Origin: Butyrivibrio sp. Su6
GTDB taxonomy: Bacteria > Bacillota > Clostridia > Lachnospirales > Lachnospiraceae
Direction of reading: 5' to 3'
Assembly (NCBI RefSeq): GCF_900108105.1
Contig: NZ_FNUR01000001.1
Coordinates: forward strand, 186,001 to 250,000
Length of the DNA stretch: 64,000 bases
The position numbers and the translations under genes were made by a program. How positions within the stretch are numbered: position 1 is the stretch's first letter; each line of letters begins with the position of its first letter. Below, in pieces: positions 27,461 through 37,680 of the stretch. The notes beneath the pieces are model-generated. The model did not search any database. It saw nothing but the letters and a program-made list of their open reading frames with translations, and had not been told where the DNA came from.

Positions 27461-28277
27461 AATATTTTGATACCCCTTTTTCGAAATTAATCTGATTTAT
27501 GTATTTTTCTACAAAAAAGCCCATTCGAGCGCATTCTGCATCAAATTTGGAGGAACTGTCGCTAAAATATGGTTCATATTGCAATTCATATTTTTTCTTT
27601 TGATGATAAAAAGTAATGGTGTAATCGGTGGAATTCTTTTTAAAGCTGTATTTTATTCCCGAGTTTGTCTGTGATACAGTAGGTTGTTTTTTACTTTTTG
27701 CAGGATAGAGATCATGTGATGATATAAGCTGCTTGTTGCAGTCACTGTCAACAATAAGACCGGCAGTGGTCATGTAATCAGCTATTTTTTCGATGGATGA
27801 TTCGTTGACATATATCATGTTTACTTTGTGAAGCATTTTTTTGCCGTAATAATAAATTACATAGCAGTCATTATCTTTCGAATACTGCAAATAAAAAAGG
27901 AGATTATGGCTGGGACTGATTCCCATAGCATTTTCAAGTATTTTTTCGTTGCGTTTATATGGAACAATCATAGAGTCCGGACATTGTATGTTATCAAGAA
28001 GTGTCAGGTCTTCCTCAATTTCATGAAGCCGTTTTTCAAGATTCTGTCGTAAATCAAAGCACTGTTCGCATAGGTTTTTCTTGTTTTTTGATAGATATAC
28101 AGAAACAAGGCGGTAATGCGTGTCTTTAAATTGCAGATACTCGCTTTTATTACCACGGATATTCTTAACAGAAATATAGCCTGGGATGGCGTATTTTTTT
28201 GAGAGACATTGAAGAAATGCCTTTTCTGATAAAAGAGAAGATTTAGTTTTGACTAGAAAGTCTTTTAATTCGCTCAT
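27426..28277 (-). CDS. Unknown protein encoded with the HipA-like kinase
   Basis: A 283-residue soluble protein with no recognised domain. The N-terminal part reads IPGYISVKNIRGNKSEYLQF, resembling a small element often seen in Lachnospiraceae accessory proteins, where a Gly-Ile/Ser-x-Lys turn precedes a Tyr-Leu-Gln strand. Next is a charged helix suited to a coiled coil (LRQNLEKRLHEIEEDLTLL, about 75-95), then a mixed alpha/beta part and a Lys-rich region (AKSKKQPTVSQ, about 200). I start at the ATG giving MSELKDFL because AGG lies 7-8 bases before; an ATG four codons earlier overlaps that site. Its 3' end overlaps the HipA-like gene by 35 bases, so the two are one unit. A partner or antitoxin-like role is inference from position. 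Confidence 0.65.
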   Translation of the reverse strand: MSELKDFLVKTKSSLLSEKAFLQCLSKKYAIPGYISVKNIRGNKSEYLQFKDTHYRLVSVYLSKNKKNLCEQCFDLRQNLEKRLHEIEEDLTLLDNIQCPDSMIVPYKRNEKILENAMGISPSHNLLFYLQYSKDNDCYVIYYYGKKMLHKVNMIYVNESSIEKIADYMTTAGLIVDSDCNKQLISSHDLYPAKSKKQPTVSQTNSGIKYSFKKNSTDYTITFYHQKKKYELQYEPYFSDSSSKFDAECARMGFFVEKYINQINFEKGVSKYYERRQNVHTET

Positions 28278-28545
28278 AAACAACCTCATAATATAATGCT
28301 ATACATTTATTGTAGGTTGTTTTTGGGGATGAGTCAATATATATCCGGTCATCATCTGATGGCTTGAGGCATTTTTACAATTATTATTTGGTTAGCTTTT
28401 AGAAAAAATATGCAAAAATAGTGAATTTTGCGTAAATAAGTTATATAATGATTTTTAGATGCCAAAGAAAACGGCCTTTTGCGTCTAACATATCATCATA
28501 AGTACAGTCAGCGCTTGATATCCGAAATAAGAGGGGATTTCTGAT

Positions 28546-29685
28546 ATGAATGCCAGTAACTTACAGAGGAAATTATCTTATAAGGAAAAGATAATTTTCA
28601 GAGTTAAAAAATTTAATAGAAAACATAAGGCTCTTTCCTTTTTAGGGCTTGCCTATGCAGTTATATCGATCACGAGCTACAACTTTTTGTTTTACTTCTA
28701 TAGTAATGCCAAGAGATTTATAAGCCTTGCATGTATCTTGCTTTTCTTTGTATCAAGTAGTAGTTTTTCGCATCCAGGAATGTCTTTTGATATCAGTTTT
28801 GATTCTGATATGAATATTGATGGTTATTCGGGTGATTCTGCGGGAGAATTGTCTGAAGTTATAGACTATGAGTCTCAAGCGGAGCTTTCAGTAACTACAG
28901 TTGATGAATCTCTTCTTGAAGAGGCTATGGAAAGTGTTAATCCTGATGCCACAGAAGCAGAGCATATGATATCTGATAATAAAGCTACTTTATCAGAGAT
29001 TTTGGCTGCAACAAGCAGTGCTTCAGATGAAGAAGAAAGTGCAGAAGCAGATTTTTCTGAAAATGTAACTGAGGAGATTCCGCTTTCGGATACTGTACCG
29101 GAGCATTCTTTTTCCAGTGATGACTGGCAGATAGTTCTTATAAACAAACAGCATCCAATACCTGAAGATTACAAGGTTTCTCTTGGAACTATCAATGGTT
29201 CGATGAGATGTGATGAGAGAATAATCTCACCACTTCTTGAAATGATGAGAGCAGCAAGCAGAGATGGCGCCAATCTTATCATCTGCTCACCATACAGGGA
29301 TACGGAACGTCAGACTATGCTTTTTACCAATAAGGTGGATAGGTATATGAATGGCGGCATGTCTTATATGGAAGCTTACAATCTGGCTTCACAGGCTGTA
29401 ACTGTTCCCGGATCTTCAGAGCATCAGATCGGACTTGCTATAGATATTATCTGTGACGGATACTCAAGCCTTGATGAAGGCTTTGCGGATACAAAAGCCG
29501 GGAAATGGCTTGCTGAAAACAGCTATAAATATGGCTTTATCCTTCGATATCCTTTGGGAAAAGAGGATATAACAAGCATAGAATTTGAGCCATGGCATTT
29601 TAGGTACGTGGGAGTTGATGCTGCCACAGTCATGTATGAGAATGGCATGTGCCTTGAAGAGTTTTGGAACACTTATGTTAATTGA
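28546..29685 (+). CDS. D-alanyl-D-alanine carboxypeptidase, VanY family (M15B), membrane-anchored
   Basis: A 379-residue protein: cytoplasmic basic start, a hydrophobic region at about 35-83 holding one or two helices, an acidic Ser/Glu-rich linker of about 110 residues (for example EEESAEADFSENVTEE), then a zinc peptidase domain from about 195. The domain shows ICSPYRDTERQTMLF, the metal motif SSEHQIGLAIDI and FEPWHFRYVG, the VanY pattern for removing the terminal D-Ala from peptidoglycan stems. The linker probably spans the wall. The gene is followed 12 bases later by tgt. Confidence 0.9.
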   Translation: MNASNLQRKLSYKEKIIFRVKKFNRKHKALSFLGLAYAVISITSYNFLFYFYSNAKRFISLACILLFFVSSSSFSHPGMSFDISFDSDMNIDGYSGDSAGELSEVIDYESQAELSVTTVDESLLEEAMESVNPDATEAEHMISDNKATLSEILAATSSASDEEESAEADFSENVTEEIPLSDTVPEHSFSSDDWQIVLINKQHPIPEDYKVSLGTINGSMRCDERIISPLLEMMRAASRDGANLIICSPYRDTERQTMLFTNKVDRYMNGGMSYMEAYNLASQAVTVPGSSEHQIGLAIDIICDGYSSLDEGFADTKAGKWLAENSYKYGFILRYPLGKEDITSIEFEPWHFRYVGVDAATVMYENGMCLEEFWNTYVN

Positions 29686-29697
29686 TTGAGGATTTTT

Positions 29698-30879
29698 ATG
29701 TATAAGATTTTAAAAAAAGATGGAAACGCCAAAAGGGCAGAATTTACAACTGTTCATGGAACAGTGCAGACTCCCGTATTTATGAACGTTGCAACTGTTG
29801 CAGCTATTAAGGGTGGTGTTTCCACAGAGGATCTTGAAGGGATAGATACACAGGTTGTCCTTTCAAATACTTATCATTTGCATTTGAGACCGGGTGACGA
29901 GCTTGTTTACAGAATGGGTGGACTGCATAAGTTTATGTCATGCAACAAGCCTATATTGACTGATTCAGGCGGATTCCAGGTCTTTTCTCTTGCCAAAACA
30001 CGTAAGATCAGGGAAGAAGGCGTGTATTTCCATTCTCACATTGATGGCCACAAGCTCTTTATGGGACCTGAAGAGAGCATGAGGATACAGTCACATCTTG
30101 GTTCAACAATAGCTATGGCGTTTGATGAGTGTCCTTCTGCCAAGGCAGAGCATGAATATGTTCAGATGTCTGTAGACAGAACAACCAGATGGCTTCTTAG
30201 GTGTAAGAAGGAAATGGACAGGCTTAACGGTCTTGAATACACTGTAAACCCTCATCAAATGCTTTTTGGAATTAACCAGGGTGCTATATTTGATGACATC
30301 AGGATCGAACATGCCAAACGCATAAGCGAACTTGATCTTGACGGATATGCGGTTGGTGGTCTTGCAGTTGGTGAGTCTCATGAAGAAATGTATCATGTAC
30401 TTGACACTGTTGTACCATTCCTTCCAGACAATAAGCCAACTTATCTGATGGGAGTAGGTACTCCGGCCAATATTCTTGAGGCTGTAGACAGAGGCGTAGA
30501 CTTCTTTGATTGCGTATATCCAAGTAGAAATGGCCGCCATGGTCATCTTTATACAAACAGAGGCCATATCAATATTCTGAATGCCAAGTATGAGATGGAT
30601 GACACTCCTATTGAAGAGGGATGCGGATGCCCTGCATGCCGCAGATACACCAAGGCTTACATAAGACACCTTCTTAAAGCAGGTGAGATGCTTGGAATGA
30701 GGCTCTGCGTGCTTCATAACCTTTATTTCTATAATCACATGATGATAGAAATAAGAGAGGCCATTGAAAAGGGAGAATATAAAGCATACAAAAAGAGAAA
30801 ACTTGAGGGAATGCTTGAGTTTGACAGCGAGACCATCGCTGATGGCTATAATATCGCAAGAAACTGGCGCAAAGGTTAA
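29698..30879 (+). CDS. tgt: tRNA-guanine(34) transglycosylase
   Basis: A 393-residue enzyme that exchanges guanine-34 for preQ1 in tRNAs with GUN anticodons, a step to queuosine. The catalytic base region LTDSGGFQVFSLAKTRKI, substrate region GGLAVGESHEEMY, the nucleophile Asp in FFDCVYPSRNGRHGHLYT and the zinc site GCGCPACRRYTKAYIRHL with a later His are all present. I start at the ATG giving MYKILKKDG, which has GAGG 6 bases upstream; a TTG four codons earlier contains this site. It stands upstream of yajC, the usual order in Firmicutes, and a 12-bp hairpin overlaps its stop. Confidence 0.97.
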   Translation: MYKILKKDGNAKRAEFTTVHGTVQTPVFMNVATVAAIKGGVSTEDLEGIDTQVVLSNTYHLHLRPGDELVYRMGGLHKFMSCNKPILTDSGGFQVFSLAKTRKIREEGVYFHSHIDGHKLFMGPEESMRIQSHLGSTIAMAFDECPSAKAEHEYVQMSVDRTTRWLLRCKKEMDRLNGLEYTVNPHQMLFGINQGAIFDDIRIEHAKRISELDLDGYAVGGLAVGESHEEMYHVLDTVVPFLPDNKPTYLMGVGTPANILEAVDRGVDFFDCVYPSRNGRHGHLYTNRGHINILNAKYEMDDTPIEEGCGCPACRRYTKAYIRHLLKAGEMLGMRLCVLHNLYFYNHMMIEIREAIEKGEYKAYKKRKLEGMLEFDSETIADGYNIARNWRKG

Positions 30880-30908
30880 GAAAAATCAAGGCGGTATTGA
30901 TTTTTCTT
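30878..30908 (+). terminator. Perfect 12-bp hairpin between tgt and yajC
   Basis: AAGAAAAATCAA and TTGATTTTTCTT pair fully across the loop GGCGGTA. The 5' arm includes the last bases of the tgt stop codon and the 3' arm is itself T-rich. The stem is AT-rich, so termination may be partial. Confidence 0.55.
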
Positions 30909-30990
30909 AATGGATGTATATATTCACTTGAATTTGATTTTTCTTTTTAGTATTATTGATTGGTATATATTACAAGTTTTGGAGGAAGGT

Positions 30991-31347
30991 ATGGGATTAT
31001 TTTTAACTACTGAATCTGCTGGCTCAAGCACAGCATTTATAACAACAATGCTTGTTTATGCTGCATTTATGGTTGCTATTTACTTCTTGTTCATGCGTCC
31101 TAACAGAAAAGAGCAGAAGCAGAAAGCTCAGGTACTTGCATCACTTGCAGTAGGCGATAGCGTTAGAACAACAGGCGGCTTTATCGGAACAGTTATTGAT
31201 ATCAATGATGATATGGTAATCGTAGAATTTGGTAACAATAAGAACTGTCGTATTCCTATGGTTAAGGAAGCAATTGTTGAAGTTGAAAAGCCTGAAGATG
31301 CAGTTGCAACTGCTGCTACAGATAGTAAGGATTCAAAGAAAAAGTAA
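30991..31347 (+). CDS. yajC: Preprotein translocase accessory subunit YajC
   Basis: A 118-residue single-span protein of the Sec accessory complex. Helix at about 18-36 (FITTMLVYAAFMVAIYFLFM), then the family signature FMRPNRKEQKQ and VGDSVRTTGGFIGTVIDIND, ending in a Lys-rich tail. I start at the ATG directly after GGAGGAAGGT; the longer frame upstream has no such site. It follows tgt, the common neighbour, and ends in a strong hairpin. Confidence 0.95.
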   Translation: MGLFLTTESAGSSTAFITTMLVYAAFMVAIYFLFMRPNRKEQKQKAQVLASLAVGDSVRTTGGFIGTVIDINDDMVIVEFGNNKNCRIPMVKEAIVEVEKPEDAVATAATDSKDSKKK

Positions 31348-31358
31348 TTGACGGATTT

Positions 31359-31395
31359 AAGCCTGGCCAAGGTGCGCCCTGGTCAGGCTTATTCT
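31359..31395 (+). terminator. Terminator after yajC
   Basis: AAGCCTGGCC pairs with GGTCAGGCTT (10 bp, one G-T) around a 12-base loop, then ATTCT. The T-run is weak. It separates yajC from leuB. Confidence 0.7.
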
Positions 31396-31426
31396 ATAAG
31401 TAAATAAAACACAAAGGAGCATGGGG

Positions 31427-32524
31427 ATGAAGCTTAATATTACATGTATTCCAGGTGACGGTATTGGACCTGAGATAGTAAAAGAAGCCAAAAAAGTTCT
31501 TGATAAAGTGTGTGAAAAGTATGGGCATGAAATATCATATAAAGATGTTTTAATGGGTGGTTGTTCTATTGATGCCTATGGTGTGCCTTTGACAGATGAG
31601 ACAATTGCTGCAGCAAAGTCTGCAGATGCTGTTTTGATGGGATCTATCGGTGGAGATACAAGTACATCTCCATGGTACAAGCTCGAACCGTCAAAGAGGC
31701 CTGAGGCTGGTCTTTTGGGACTTCGCAAAGCTTTAAATCTCTTTGCGAATCTGCGTCCTGCATATTTGTATCCTGAGTTAAAAGAAGCCTGCCCTCTTAA
31801 AAAAGAAGAGGCTGAAAAAGGCTTTGATATGCTTATTATGAGAGAACTGACAGGCGGCTTGTACTTTGGCGACAGATGTACAAAAGAAGTAGATGGTGAG
31901 CTTGTAGCAACAGATACACTTGTTTATAAGGAAAGTGAGATCCGTCGTATTGCAATTAAAGCTTTTGAAGTTGCAAGGAAGAGAAGAAGCTCGGTGATAA
32001 GCGTTGATAAGGCTAATGTTTTGGATTCTTCAAGGCTTTGGAGAAAAGTTGTTGAGGAAGTTAAAAAGGATTATCCGGATGTATCGCTTTCTCATATGCT
32101 TGTTGATAACTGCGCTATGCAGCTTGTTAAGAGTCCGTCATCATTTGATGTAGTTCTTACTGAGAACATGTTTGGAGATATATTATCTGATGAAGCAAGT
32201 ATGATCACCGGATCTATTGGAATGCTTCCTAGTGCTTCCCTTAATGACTCCAGTTTTGGACTATACGAGCCAAGTCATGGCAGTGCTCCTGATATTGCAG
32301 GAAAAGATCTGGCAAACCCTATTGCTACAATTCTATCTGCTGCGATGATGCTAAGATATTCATTTAATCTTGATAAAGAAGCTGACGCTATTGAAGAAGC
32401 TGTCAAAAAAGTCCTTAAGGAAGGCTACAGAACAAAGGATCTGTGCCTTAATGATAAAGAAGGCTTTGAAATAGTTGGATGCATAAAAATGGGGGATTTG
32501 ATTGCTGAACGAATTAGCGGTTGA
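31427..32524 (+). CDS. leuB: 3-isopropylmalate dehydrogenase
   Basis: A 365-residue NAD-dependent decarboxylating dehydrogenase of leucine synthesis. It shows [20 protein letters not shown] at the start, the substrate region [15 protein letters not shown] and [12 protein letters not shown], the metal-binding VDNCAMQLV and [19 protein letters not shown], and the NAD site [19 protein letters not shown] choose the second of two close ATGs because AAAGGAG is seven bases before it and only one base before the first. Its end overlaps the next gene by 23 bases. leuA, leuC and leuD are not nearby. Confidence 0.95.
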   Translation: MKLNITCIPGDGIGPEIVKEAKKVLDKVCEKYGHEISYKDVLMGGCSIDAYGVPLTDETIAAAKSADAVLMGSIGGDTSTSPWYKLEPSKRPEAGLLGLRKALNLFANLRPAYLYPELKEACPLKKEEAEKGFDMLIMRELTGGLYFGDRCTKEVDGELVATDTLVYKESEIRRIAIKAFEVARKRRSSVISVDKANVLDSSRLWRKVVEEVKKDYPDVSLSHMLVDNCAMQLVKSPSSFDVVLTENMFGDILSDEASMITGSIGMLPSASLNDSSFGLYEPSHGSAPDIAGKDLANPIATILSAAMMLRYSFNLDKEADAIEEAVKKVLKEGYRTKDLCLNDKEGFEIVGCIKMGDLIAERISG

Positions 32525-34196
32525 AAAAACTGAAAAGAAAATATATGACATTTTGCCACACGAGCCGGAAACAATAGCAATGGCACTTCTGGTGATAGGT
32601 ATGGGTGCTTATTACTTGTGGAGAATGTTTGCCATAACTCCACAGTATGATGAACTGTATACTTACTATACTTTCATAAGTAAAGGCCCTATATATGCAG
32701 CGATTCACTGGCCACTTCCCAATAATCATGTTGGATATTCAGTACTATCCGGTATTGTTGATTATTTTGGAAATTCTTACTTTGGATTAAGAGGAGTTTC
32801 ATTTGTTTGTGCCATAAGCAATTTGATACTTGTTTACAGAATCTGCAAAAGATTCTTTTCTCATGGACTTCCTTTTGCAGCAGCTCTTTTATATGCTTCC
32901 ATGCAGGTAATAAATGAGTACAGTGTTCAGGGAAGAGGGTACACACTTGCAACCCTTTGCTTCCTTTTATCTATATACTGTATCTGTCAGATCTGTAGCC
33001 TGGGTGAAAAGAGAATGTATTTATACTTTTCACTCTTTGGAGTCATCGTACTTGGACTTTATACAGTGCCAAGCAGCGTATACTGGGTTGTCCCTGTAGG
33101 ACTTTCCGGAGCTTTGTATCTTTTTATAAACGCTGTGAGAAGTAAAAGCGTTTATGATAAACCATCAGATAATATATATAGAAAAAAGCTGATAAATCTC
33201 GTGTTTTCGGGACTGTTTGCTGCTGCGGGAACTACTTTTTTATACTCGGTAATATGGCTTGCTATTGGTTCGAATCTTCTTGTGAAAACTTCAGGATCTG
33301 AGTTTTTTGGATGGACACACGGAGCAGTTCTTTTGCGCTCTCCCATGAAAGCTCTTTTAACAGGTATAGATTATATGCTCTCTCAGCCATATATCCAGAG
33401 TCTTGAACCTGCTGTTTTCTGGCAGAGATATTTGGGCTGGAATTATAGCATGCTAAATTATATGCTTCCTGGTATGGTAATTGTTCTTATTGTATTTATA
33501 CTGGCCGGAATGGGCTGTATGATCTATGAATGTATAAAGCATTTCGAATATAGCAGGACAGTAATAAATCTTGTTGCAATCGTTAATCTGTTGTTTATAG
33601 GTGTAATGCTGATACTTCAAAAGAAATTACCCTATCTTAGAGTTTTTGGATATAGCAGTTTTATTGTGGTTTTATGTGTGTGTTCTGTTTTTGAGAGACT
33701 GATAAATGTCCATATCAGGATATACAATAGAAAAATATCCGGTCTAAACAGTGAAAATGCCGGCTCTAAAGAAAACGAGATCATTACCCGCGAGGGGAAG
33801 TGGTACTTTGGGCTTGGGGTTTACATTCCTACAATTTGTGTTGCTATTTTGTTTTTACTCAGAGTTACAAGTTCGGACTTTAATTGTCAGCTTGGGCATA
33901 GAGAAAATGAATTGTTCAATACGCTATATATTGCGGATGTGACCAAGAAAAACAATCCGGCTGTTTTGGACTGTGATCAGCAGTACCTTATGAAATTTGG
34001 CTGGGACATTGATTGTACCAAGACAGATGTTGATGACGCGGATATGGTGATAGTGGATAAGGATATGCTTCAAAGCGGTTATAGCGGCGAGGATTTTTGG
34101 AAGTTCTATCAGACTCATGAAACGATAAATTGGGATTATTTAAAGACCATGAGAGTTATATATGAAAGTGAAGATTTTATTTTATATGTGAAATAA
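32502..34196 (+). CDS. Polytopic GT-C glycosyltransferase-like membrane protein (GT39-related)
   Basis: A 564-residue protein with about 10-12 membrane helices. The first loop after helix 1 has [12 protein letters not shown] with Asp50-Glu51, the acidic pair at which GT-C transferases of the ArnT/PMT kind bind a polyprenyl-phosphate sugar and metal. [12 protein letters not shown] later resembles the R-G-Y segment seen in this group. The C-terminal 110 residues are a soluble outer domain. It starts with TTG, five bases after GGGGGA inside the end of leuB, so it is coupled to an amino-acid synthesis gene although its role must be in the envelope (sugar transfer to wall polymer, lipid or protein). 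The acceptor and sugar are unknown. Confidence 0.75.
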   Translation: MLNELAVEKTEKKIYDILPHEPETIAMALLVIGMGAYYLWRMFAITPQYDELYTYYTFISKGPIYAAIHWPLPNNHVGYSVLSGIVDYFGNSYFGLRGVSFVCAISNLILVYRICKRFFSHGLPFAAALLYASMQVINEYSVQGRGYTLATLCFLLSIYCICQICSLGEKRMYLYFSLFGVIVLGLYTVPSSVYWVVPVGLSGALYLFINAVRSKSVYDKPSDNIYRKKLINLVFSGLFAAAGTTFLYSVIWLAIGSNLLVKTSGSEFFGWTHGAVLLRSPMKALLTGIDYMLSQPYIQSLEPAVFWQRYLGWNYSMLNYMLPGMVIVLIVFILAGMGCMIYECIKHFEYSRTVINLVAIVNLLFIGVMLILQKKLPYLRVFGYSSFIVVLCVCSVFERLINVHIRIYNRKISGLNSENAGSKENEIITREGKWYFGLGVYIPTICVAILFLLRVTSSDFNCQLGHRENELFNTLYIADVTKKNNPAVLDCDQQYLMKFGWDIDCTKTDVDDADMVIVDKDMLQSGYSGEDFWKFYQTHETINWDYLKTMRVIYESEDFILYVK

Positions 34197-34238
34197 TTAA
34201 GTTTATTATAATTTTTGTTTATATAGGAGGAGAATATC

Positions 34239-35915
34239 ATGACAATGAACAGCGACAGAGTTATGAAAGGACTTCAGCAGGCACCACACAGAAGCCTTTT
34301 TAACGCACTTGGTTTTACCGAAGAAGAGAGAAGAAAACCCCTAATTGGTATTGTTAGTTCTTATAACGAAATCGTTCCGGGCCATATGAACCTCGATAAG
34401 ATTACAGAAGCAGTTAAGCTTGCTGTAGCTGAAGCAGGCGGAATGCCTGTTGTGGTTCCTGCAATTGCGGTATGCGACGGAATTGCTATGGGACACATTG
34501 GCATGAAGTATTCTCTTGTAACAAGGGACCTTATTGCTGATAGTACAGAGTGTCTTGCAAAAGCCCATGCTTTTGATGGCATGGTTTGTATTCCAAACTG
34601 TGATAAGAATGTACCTGGACTTTTGATGGCTGCTGCAAGAGTTAATATTCCTACTGTATTTGTATCCGGCGGTCCTATGATGGCAGGAAGAGTAGATGGT
34701 CACAAGACATCACTTTCTTCCATGTTTGAGGCTGTTGGCAGTGTTTCTGCAGGAAAAATGACAGAAGAAAAGCTCTGCGAGTATGAGGAAAAAGCTTGTC
34801 CTACATGTGGTTCATGTTCAGGTATGTATACAGCCAATTCCATGAACTGTCTTACAGAGACAATTGGAATGGGACTTCCTGGAAATGGAACAATTCCTGC
34901 TGTTTATTCTGCAAGGATCAGACTTGCTAAACATGCAGGCTATGCTGTTATGGAACTTGTTAAGAAAGATATCAGACCAAGAGACATCATGACAAAGGAT
35001 GCGTTCATGAATGCGCTTACTCTGGATATGGCACTTGGCTGTTCTACAAACACAATGCTTCATTTACCTGCAATTGCTCATGAAGCTGGAGTTGAGCTTA
35101 ATATGGAGATTGCAAATGAAGTTTCAAGCAGAACTCCTAACCTTTGTCACCTGGCTCCTGCTGGCCCAACATACATGGAGGATCTTAATGAAGCAGGTGG
35201 TGTCCTGGCTGTAATGTCAGAGCTTGTTAAAAAGAATCTTCTTAATACAGACGCACTTACTGTTACAGGAAAGACTATTGGAGAGAATCTTGCAGGTGTA
35301 AAGAACCTTAATCCTGAGGTTATCAGACCAATAGAGAATCCTTATATGCAGTCAGGCGGAATTGCAGTTCTTAAGGGAAATATTGCTCCTGACACAGGTA
35401 TTGTTAAGAAATCTGCTGTTGTACCTGAAATGATGACTCATGAGGGACCTGCAAGAGTATTTGATTGTGAGGAAGATGCAATCGCAGCAATCCTTGGCGG
35501 CAAGATCGTAGCAGGAGATGTTGTGGTTATCAGATATGAAGGACCTAAGGGCGGCCCTGGAATGAGAGAAATGCTCAATCCTACATCAGCTATTGCCGGT
35601 ATGGGGCTTGGATCATCTGTAGCTCTTATTACAGACGGGCGTTTCTCTGGCGCAAGCAGAGGTGCTTCCATAGGACATGTATCTCCTGAAGCTGCAGTTG
35701 GCGGACCTATCGCGCTTATTGAAGAAGGAGATATCATCAGCATTGATATTCCTAATAACTCTCTTAATGTAAAGGTTTCTGATGAAGTTCTTGCTGAGAG
35801 AAGAAAGAACTGGAAGCCTAGAGAGCCTAAGGTAACTACAGGATATCTTGCTCGTTATCGTGAGCTCGTAACTAGTGGTAACCGTGGAGCTATTTTGGAA
35901 ATTCCAAGAGCTTGA
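34239..35915 (+). CDS. ilvD: Dihydroxy-acid dehydratase
   Basis: A 558-residue Fe-S enzyme of valine and isoleucine synthesis that dehydrates 2,3-dihydroxy acids to 2-oxo acids. Cluster cysteines are in [26 protein letters not shown] and [28 protein letters not shown] and [23 protein letters not shown] are family signatures. The ribosome binding site is AGGAGGAG. ilvB follows after 51 bases. Confidence 0.97.
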   Translation: MTMNSDRVMKGLQQAPHRSLFNALGFTEEERRKPLIGIVSSYNEIVPGHMNLDKITEAVKLAVAEAGGMPVVVPAIAVCDGIAMGHIGMKYSLVTRDLIADSTECLAKAHAFDGMVCIPNCDKNVPGLLMAAARVNIPTVFVSGGPMMAGRVDGHKTSLSSMFEAVGSVSAGKMTEEKLCEYEEKACPTCGSCSGMYTANSMNCLTETIGMGLPGNGTIPAVYSARIRLAKHAGYAVMELVKKDIRPRDIMTKDAFMNALTLDMALGCSTNTMLHLPAIAHEAGVELNMEIANEVSSRTPNLCHLAPAGPTYMEDLNEAGGVLAVMSELVKKNLLNTDALTVTGKTIGENLAGVKNLNPEVIRPIENPYMQSGGIAVLKGNIAPDTGIVKKSAVVPEMMTHEGPARVFDCEEDAIAAILGGKIVAGDVVVIRYEGPKGGPGMREMLNPTSAIAGMGLGSSVALITDGRFSGASRGASIGHVSPEAAVGGPIALIEEGDIISIDIPNNSLNVKVSDEVLAERRKNWKPREPKVTTGYLARYRELVTSGNRGAILEIPRA

Positions 35916-35966
35916 TCGTTCTAATATTATTGAATAAGACTACTGAAAGTAAGGAGTTTTTTTATC

Positions 35967-37646
35967 ATGCAGTTAACTGGAGCACAGATTGTTTTAGAGT
36001 GTCTTAAGGAACAAGGCGTTGATACGGTTTTTGGTTATCCCGGCGGAACAATTTTAAATATTTATGATGAACTATACAAACAGCAGGATGATTTTTTACA
36101 TATCAGAACATCGCATGAGCAGGGCGCTGCTCATGCGGCTGATGGTTATGCAAGGTCTACCGGAAAGGTTGGAGTTTGTATGGCTACAAGTGGTCCTGGT
36201 TCTACAAATCTTGTAACCGGCATTGCAACTGCTTATATGGATTCGGTTCCTATGGTTGCAATTACTTGTAATGTAAATCTGCCTCTTTTGGGTAAGGATT
36301 CTTTTCAGGAGGTTGATATAGCAGGCATAACCATGCCTATTACAAAGCATGGATATATTGTTAAGGATGTAAAAGAGCTTGCATCTACTTTGAGGAAGGC
36401 TTTCAAGATTGCAAAAAGCGGAAGACCGGGCCCTGTTCTTGTTGACATTACCAAGGATGTTACACAAAAGAGCTGTGACTACAAGGCTGCTGCAATTGCA
36501 GAAGAAAAAAGAAAAGTAACTTACGACCATGACGATATATTAACAGCCATTAAGATGATCAAAGCATCAAAGAGACCATATATCTATGTGGGCGGTGGTG
36601 CTGTAATATCTGGTGCTTCTGAGGAACTTAAGAAGTTTGCGCATACTATTGATGCCCCTGTATGTGATACGCTCATGGGTAAGGGCGCTTTTGATGGCAC
36701 TGATGAGCTTTACACAGGCATGATCGGTATGCATGGCACCAAAACTTCAAACTTTGGAGTTAGTGAGTGCGATCTTTTGATCACGCTGGGAGCTAGATTT
36801 TCTGACAGAGTTACAGGTAATGCAAAGACTTTTGCTTCCAAGGCTAAGATTCTTCAGATCGATATTGATGCTGCAGAGATAAACAAAAATATCAGGACCA
36901 ATTTTGCTATTGTAGGTGATCTTAAAGAGGTTCTCTCAGAAATAAATAAAGAAATTCCTGTTATGGATCATTCTGAATGGCTTGATAAGATAAAGGATTA
37001 TAAAAAGAAATATCCTTTAAATTACGAGACAGATAAGCTTACATGCCCATATATCATTGAAGAGCTGGATAAGCTTACAAAGGGTGAAGCCATCATATCT
37101 ACAGATGTTGGACAGCATCAGATGTGGGCTGCGCAATATTATAAGTTCAGACATCCAAGAACATTTTTGACTTCAGGTGGTCTTGGAACAATGGGCTATG
37201 GTCTTGGTGCATGTATTGGTGCGAAGGCAGGAAACCCGGATAAGCTTTGTATCAATATTGCTGGAGATGGCTGCTTTAGAATGAATATGAACGAGCTGGC
37301 AACAGCATCTAAGTATAACCTTCCTATCATCGAGATAGTGATCAACAACAATGTTCTTGGAATGGTCAGACAGTGGCAGACACTGTTCTATGAAAAACAC
37401 TATTCTCAGACAATCTTTGAGGACAAGGTTGACTACTGCAAGGTGGCTGAAGCGTTAGGATGCGCTGCTTTCAGAATTACCAAGAAGTCTGAAGTGGTTC
37501 CTGTTCTAAAAAAAGCTATAAACGCAGGCAAACCTGTCGTAATTGATTGTATAATAGAGGAAGATGATAAGGTGTTCCCTATGGTTCCTGCAGGAGCATC
37601 TATCAGCGAAGCATTTGATGCCGGGGATCTTGCTTCGAAAAAATAA
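35967..37646 (+). CDS. ilvB: Acetolactate synthase, large (catalytic) subunit
   Basis: A 559-residue thiamine diphosphate enzyme making acetolactate or acetohydroxybutyrate. Catalytic Glu lies in VFGYPGGTILNIYDEL to SHEQGAAHAADGYAR; the FAD region and the ThDP motif GDGCFRMNMNELATASKYNLPIIEIVINNN are intact. VATSGPGSTN-like MATSGPGSTNLVTG is present. The regulatory subunit gene (ilvN/ilvH) that normally follows is absent here: the next gene is an L,D-transpeptidase. Anabolic rather than catabolic use is supported by the neighbouring ilvD and leuB. Confidence 0.95.
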   Translation: MQLTGAQIVLECLKEQGVDTVFGYPGGTILNIYDELYKQQDDFLHIRTSHEQGAAHAADGYARSTGKVGVCMATSGPGSTNLVTGIATAYMDSVPMVAITCNVNLPLLGKDSFQEVDIAGITMPITKHGYIVKDVKELASTLRKAFKIAKSGRPGPVLVDITKDVTQKSCDYKAAAIAEEKRKVTYDHDDILTAIKMIKASKRPYIYVGGGAVISGASEELKKFAHTIDAPVCDTLMGKGAFDGTDELYTGMIGMHGTKTSNFGVSECDLLITLGARFSDRVTGNAKTFASKAKILQIDIDAAEINKNIRTNFAIVGDLKEVLSEINKEIPVMDHSEWLDKIKDYKKKYPLNYETDKLTCPYIIEELDKLTKGEAIISTDVGQHQMWAAQYYKFRHPRTFLTSGGLGTMGYGLGACIGAKAGNPDKLCINIAGDGCFRMNMNELATASKYNLPIIEIVINNNVLGMVRQWQTLFYEKHYSQTIFEDKVDYCKVAEALGCAAFRITKKSEVVPVLKKAINAGKPVVIDCIIEEDDKVFPMVPAGASISEAFDAGDLASKK

Positions 37647-37680
37647 TTAGAAATAATGAAAAGTGATTTTGGGGGAGATC

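Noticed and set aside
26134..28277. Mobile element or genomic island around the HipA-like pair
   Set aside because: No integrase, transposase, direct repeats or tRNA attachment site is visible at its borders.
30103..30738. Antisense open frame of 211 codons opposite tgt
   Set aside because: Fully inside tgt on the other strand, with no family features or SD; a shadow of tgt codon usage.
32502..32524. Frameshift joining leuB and the glycosyltransferase gene
   Set aside because: Both proteins are complete and in different families; the overlap is explained by a TTG start with an SD inside leuB.
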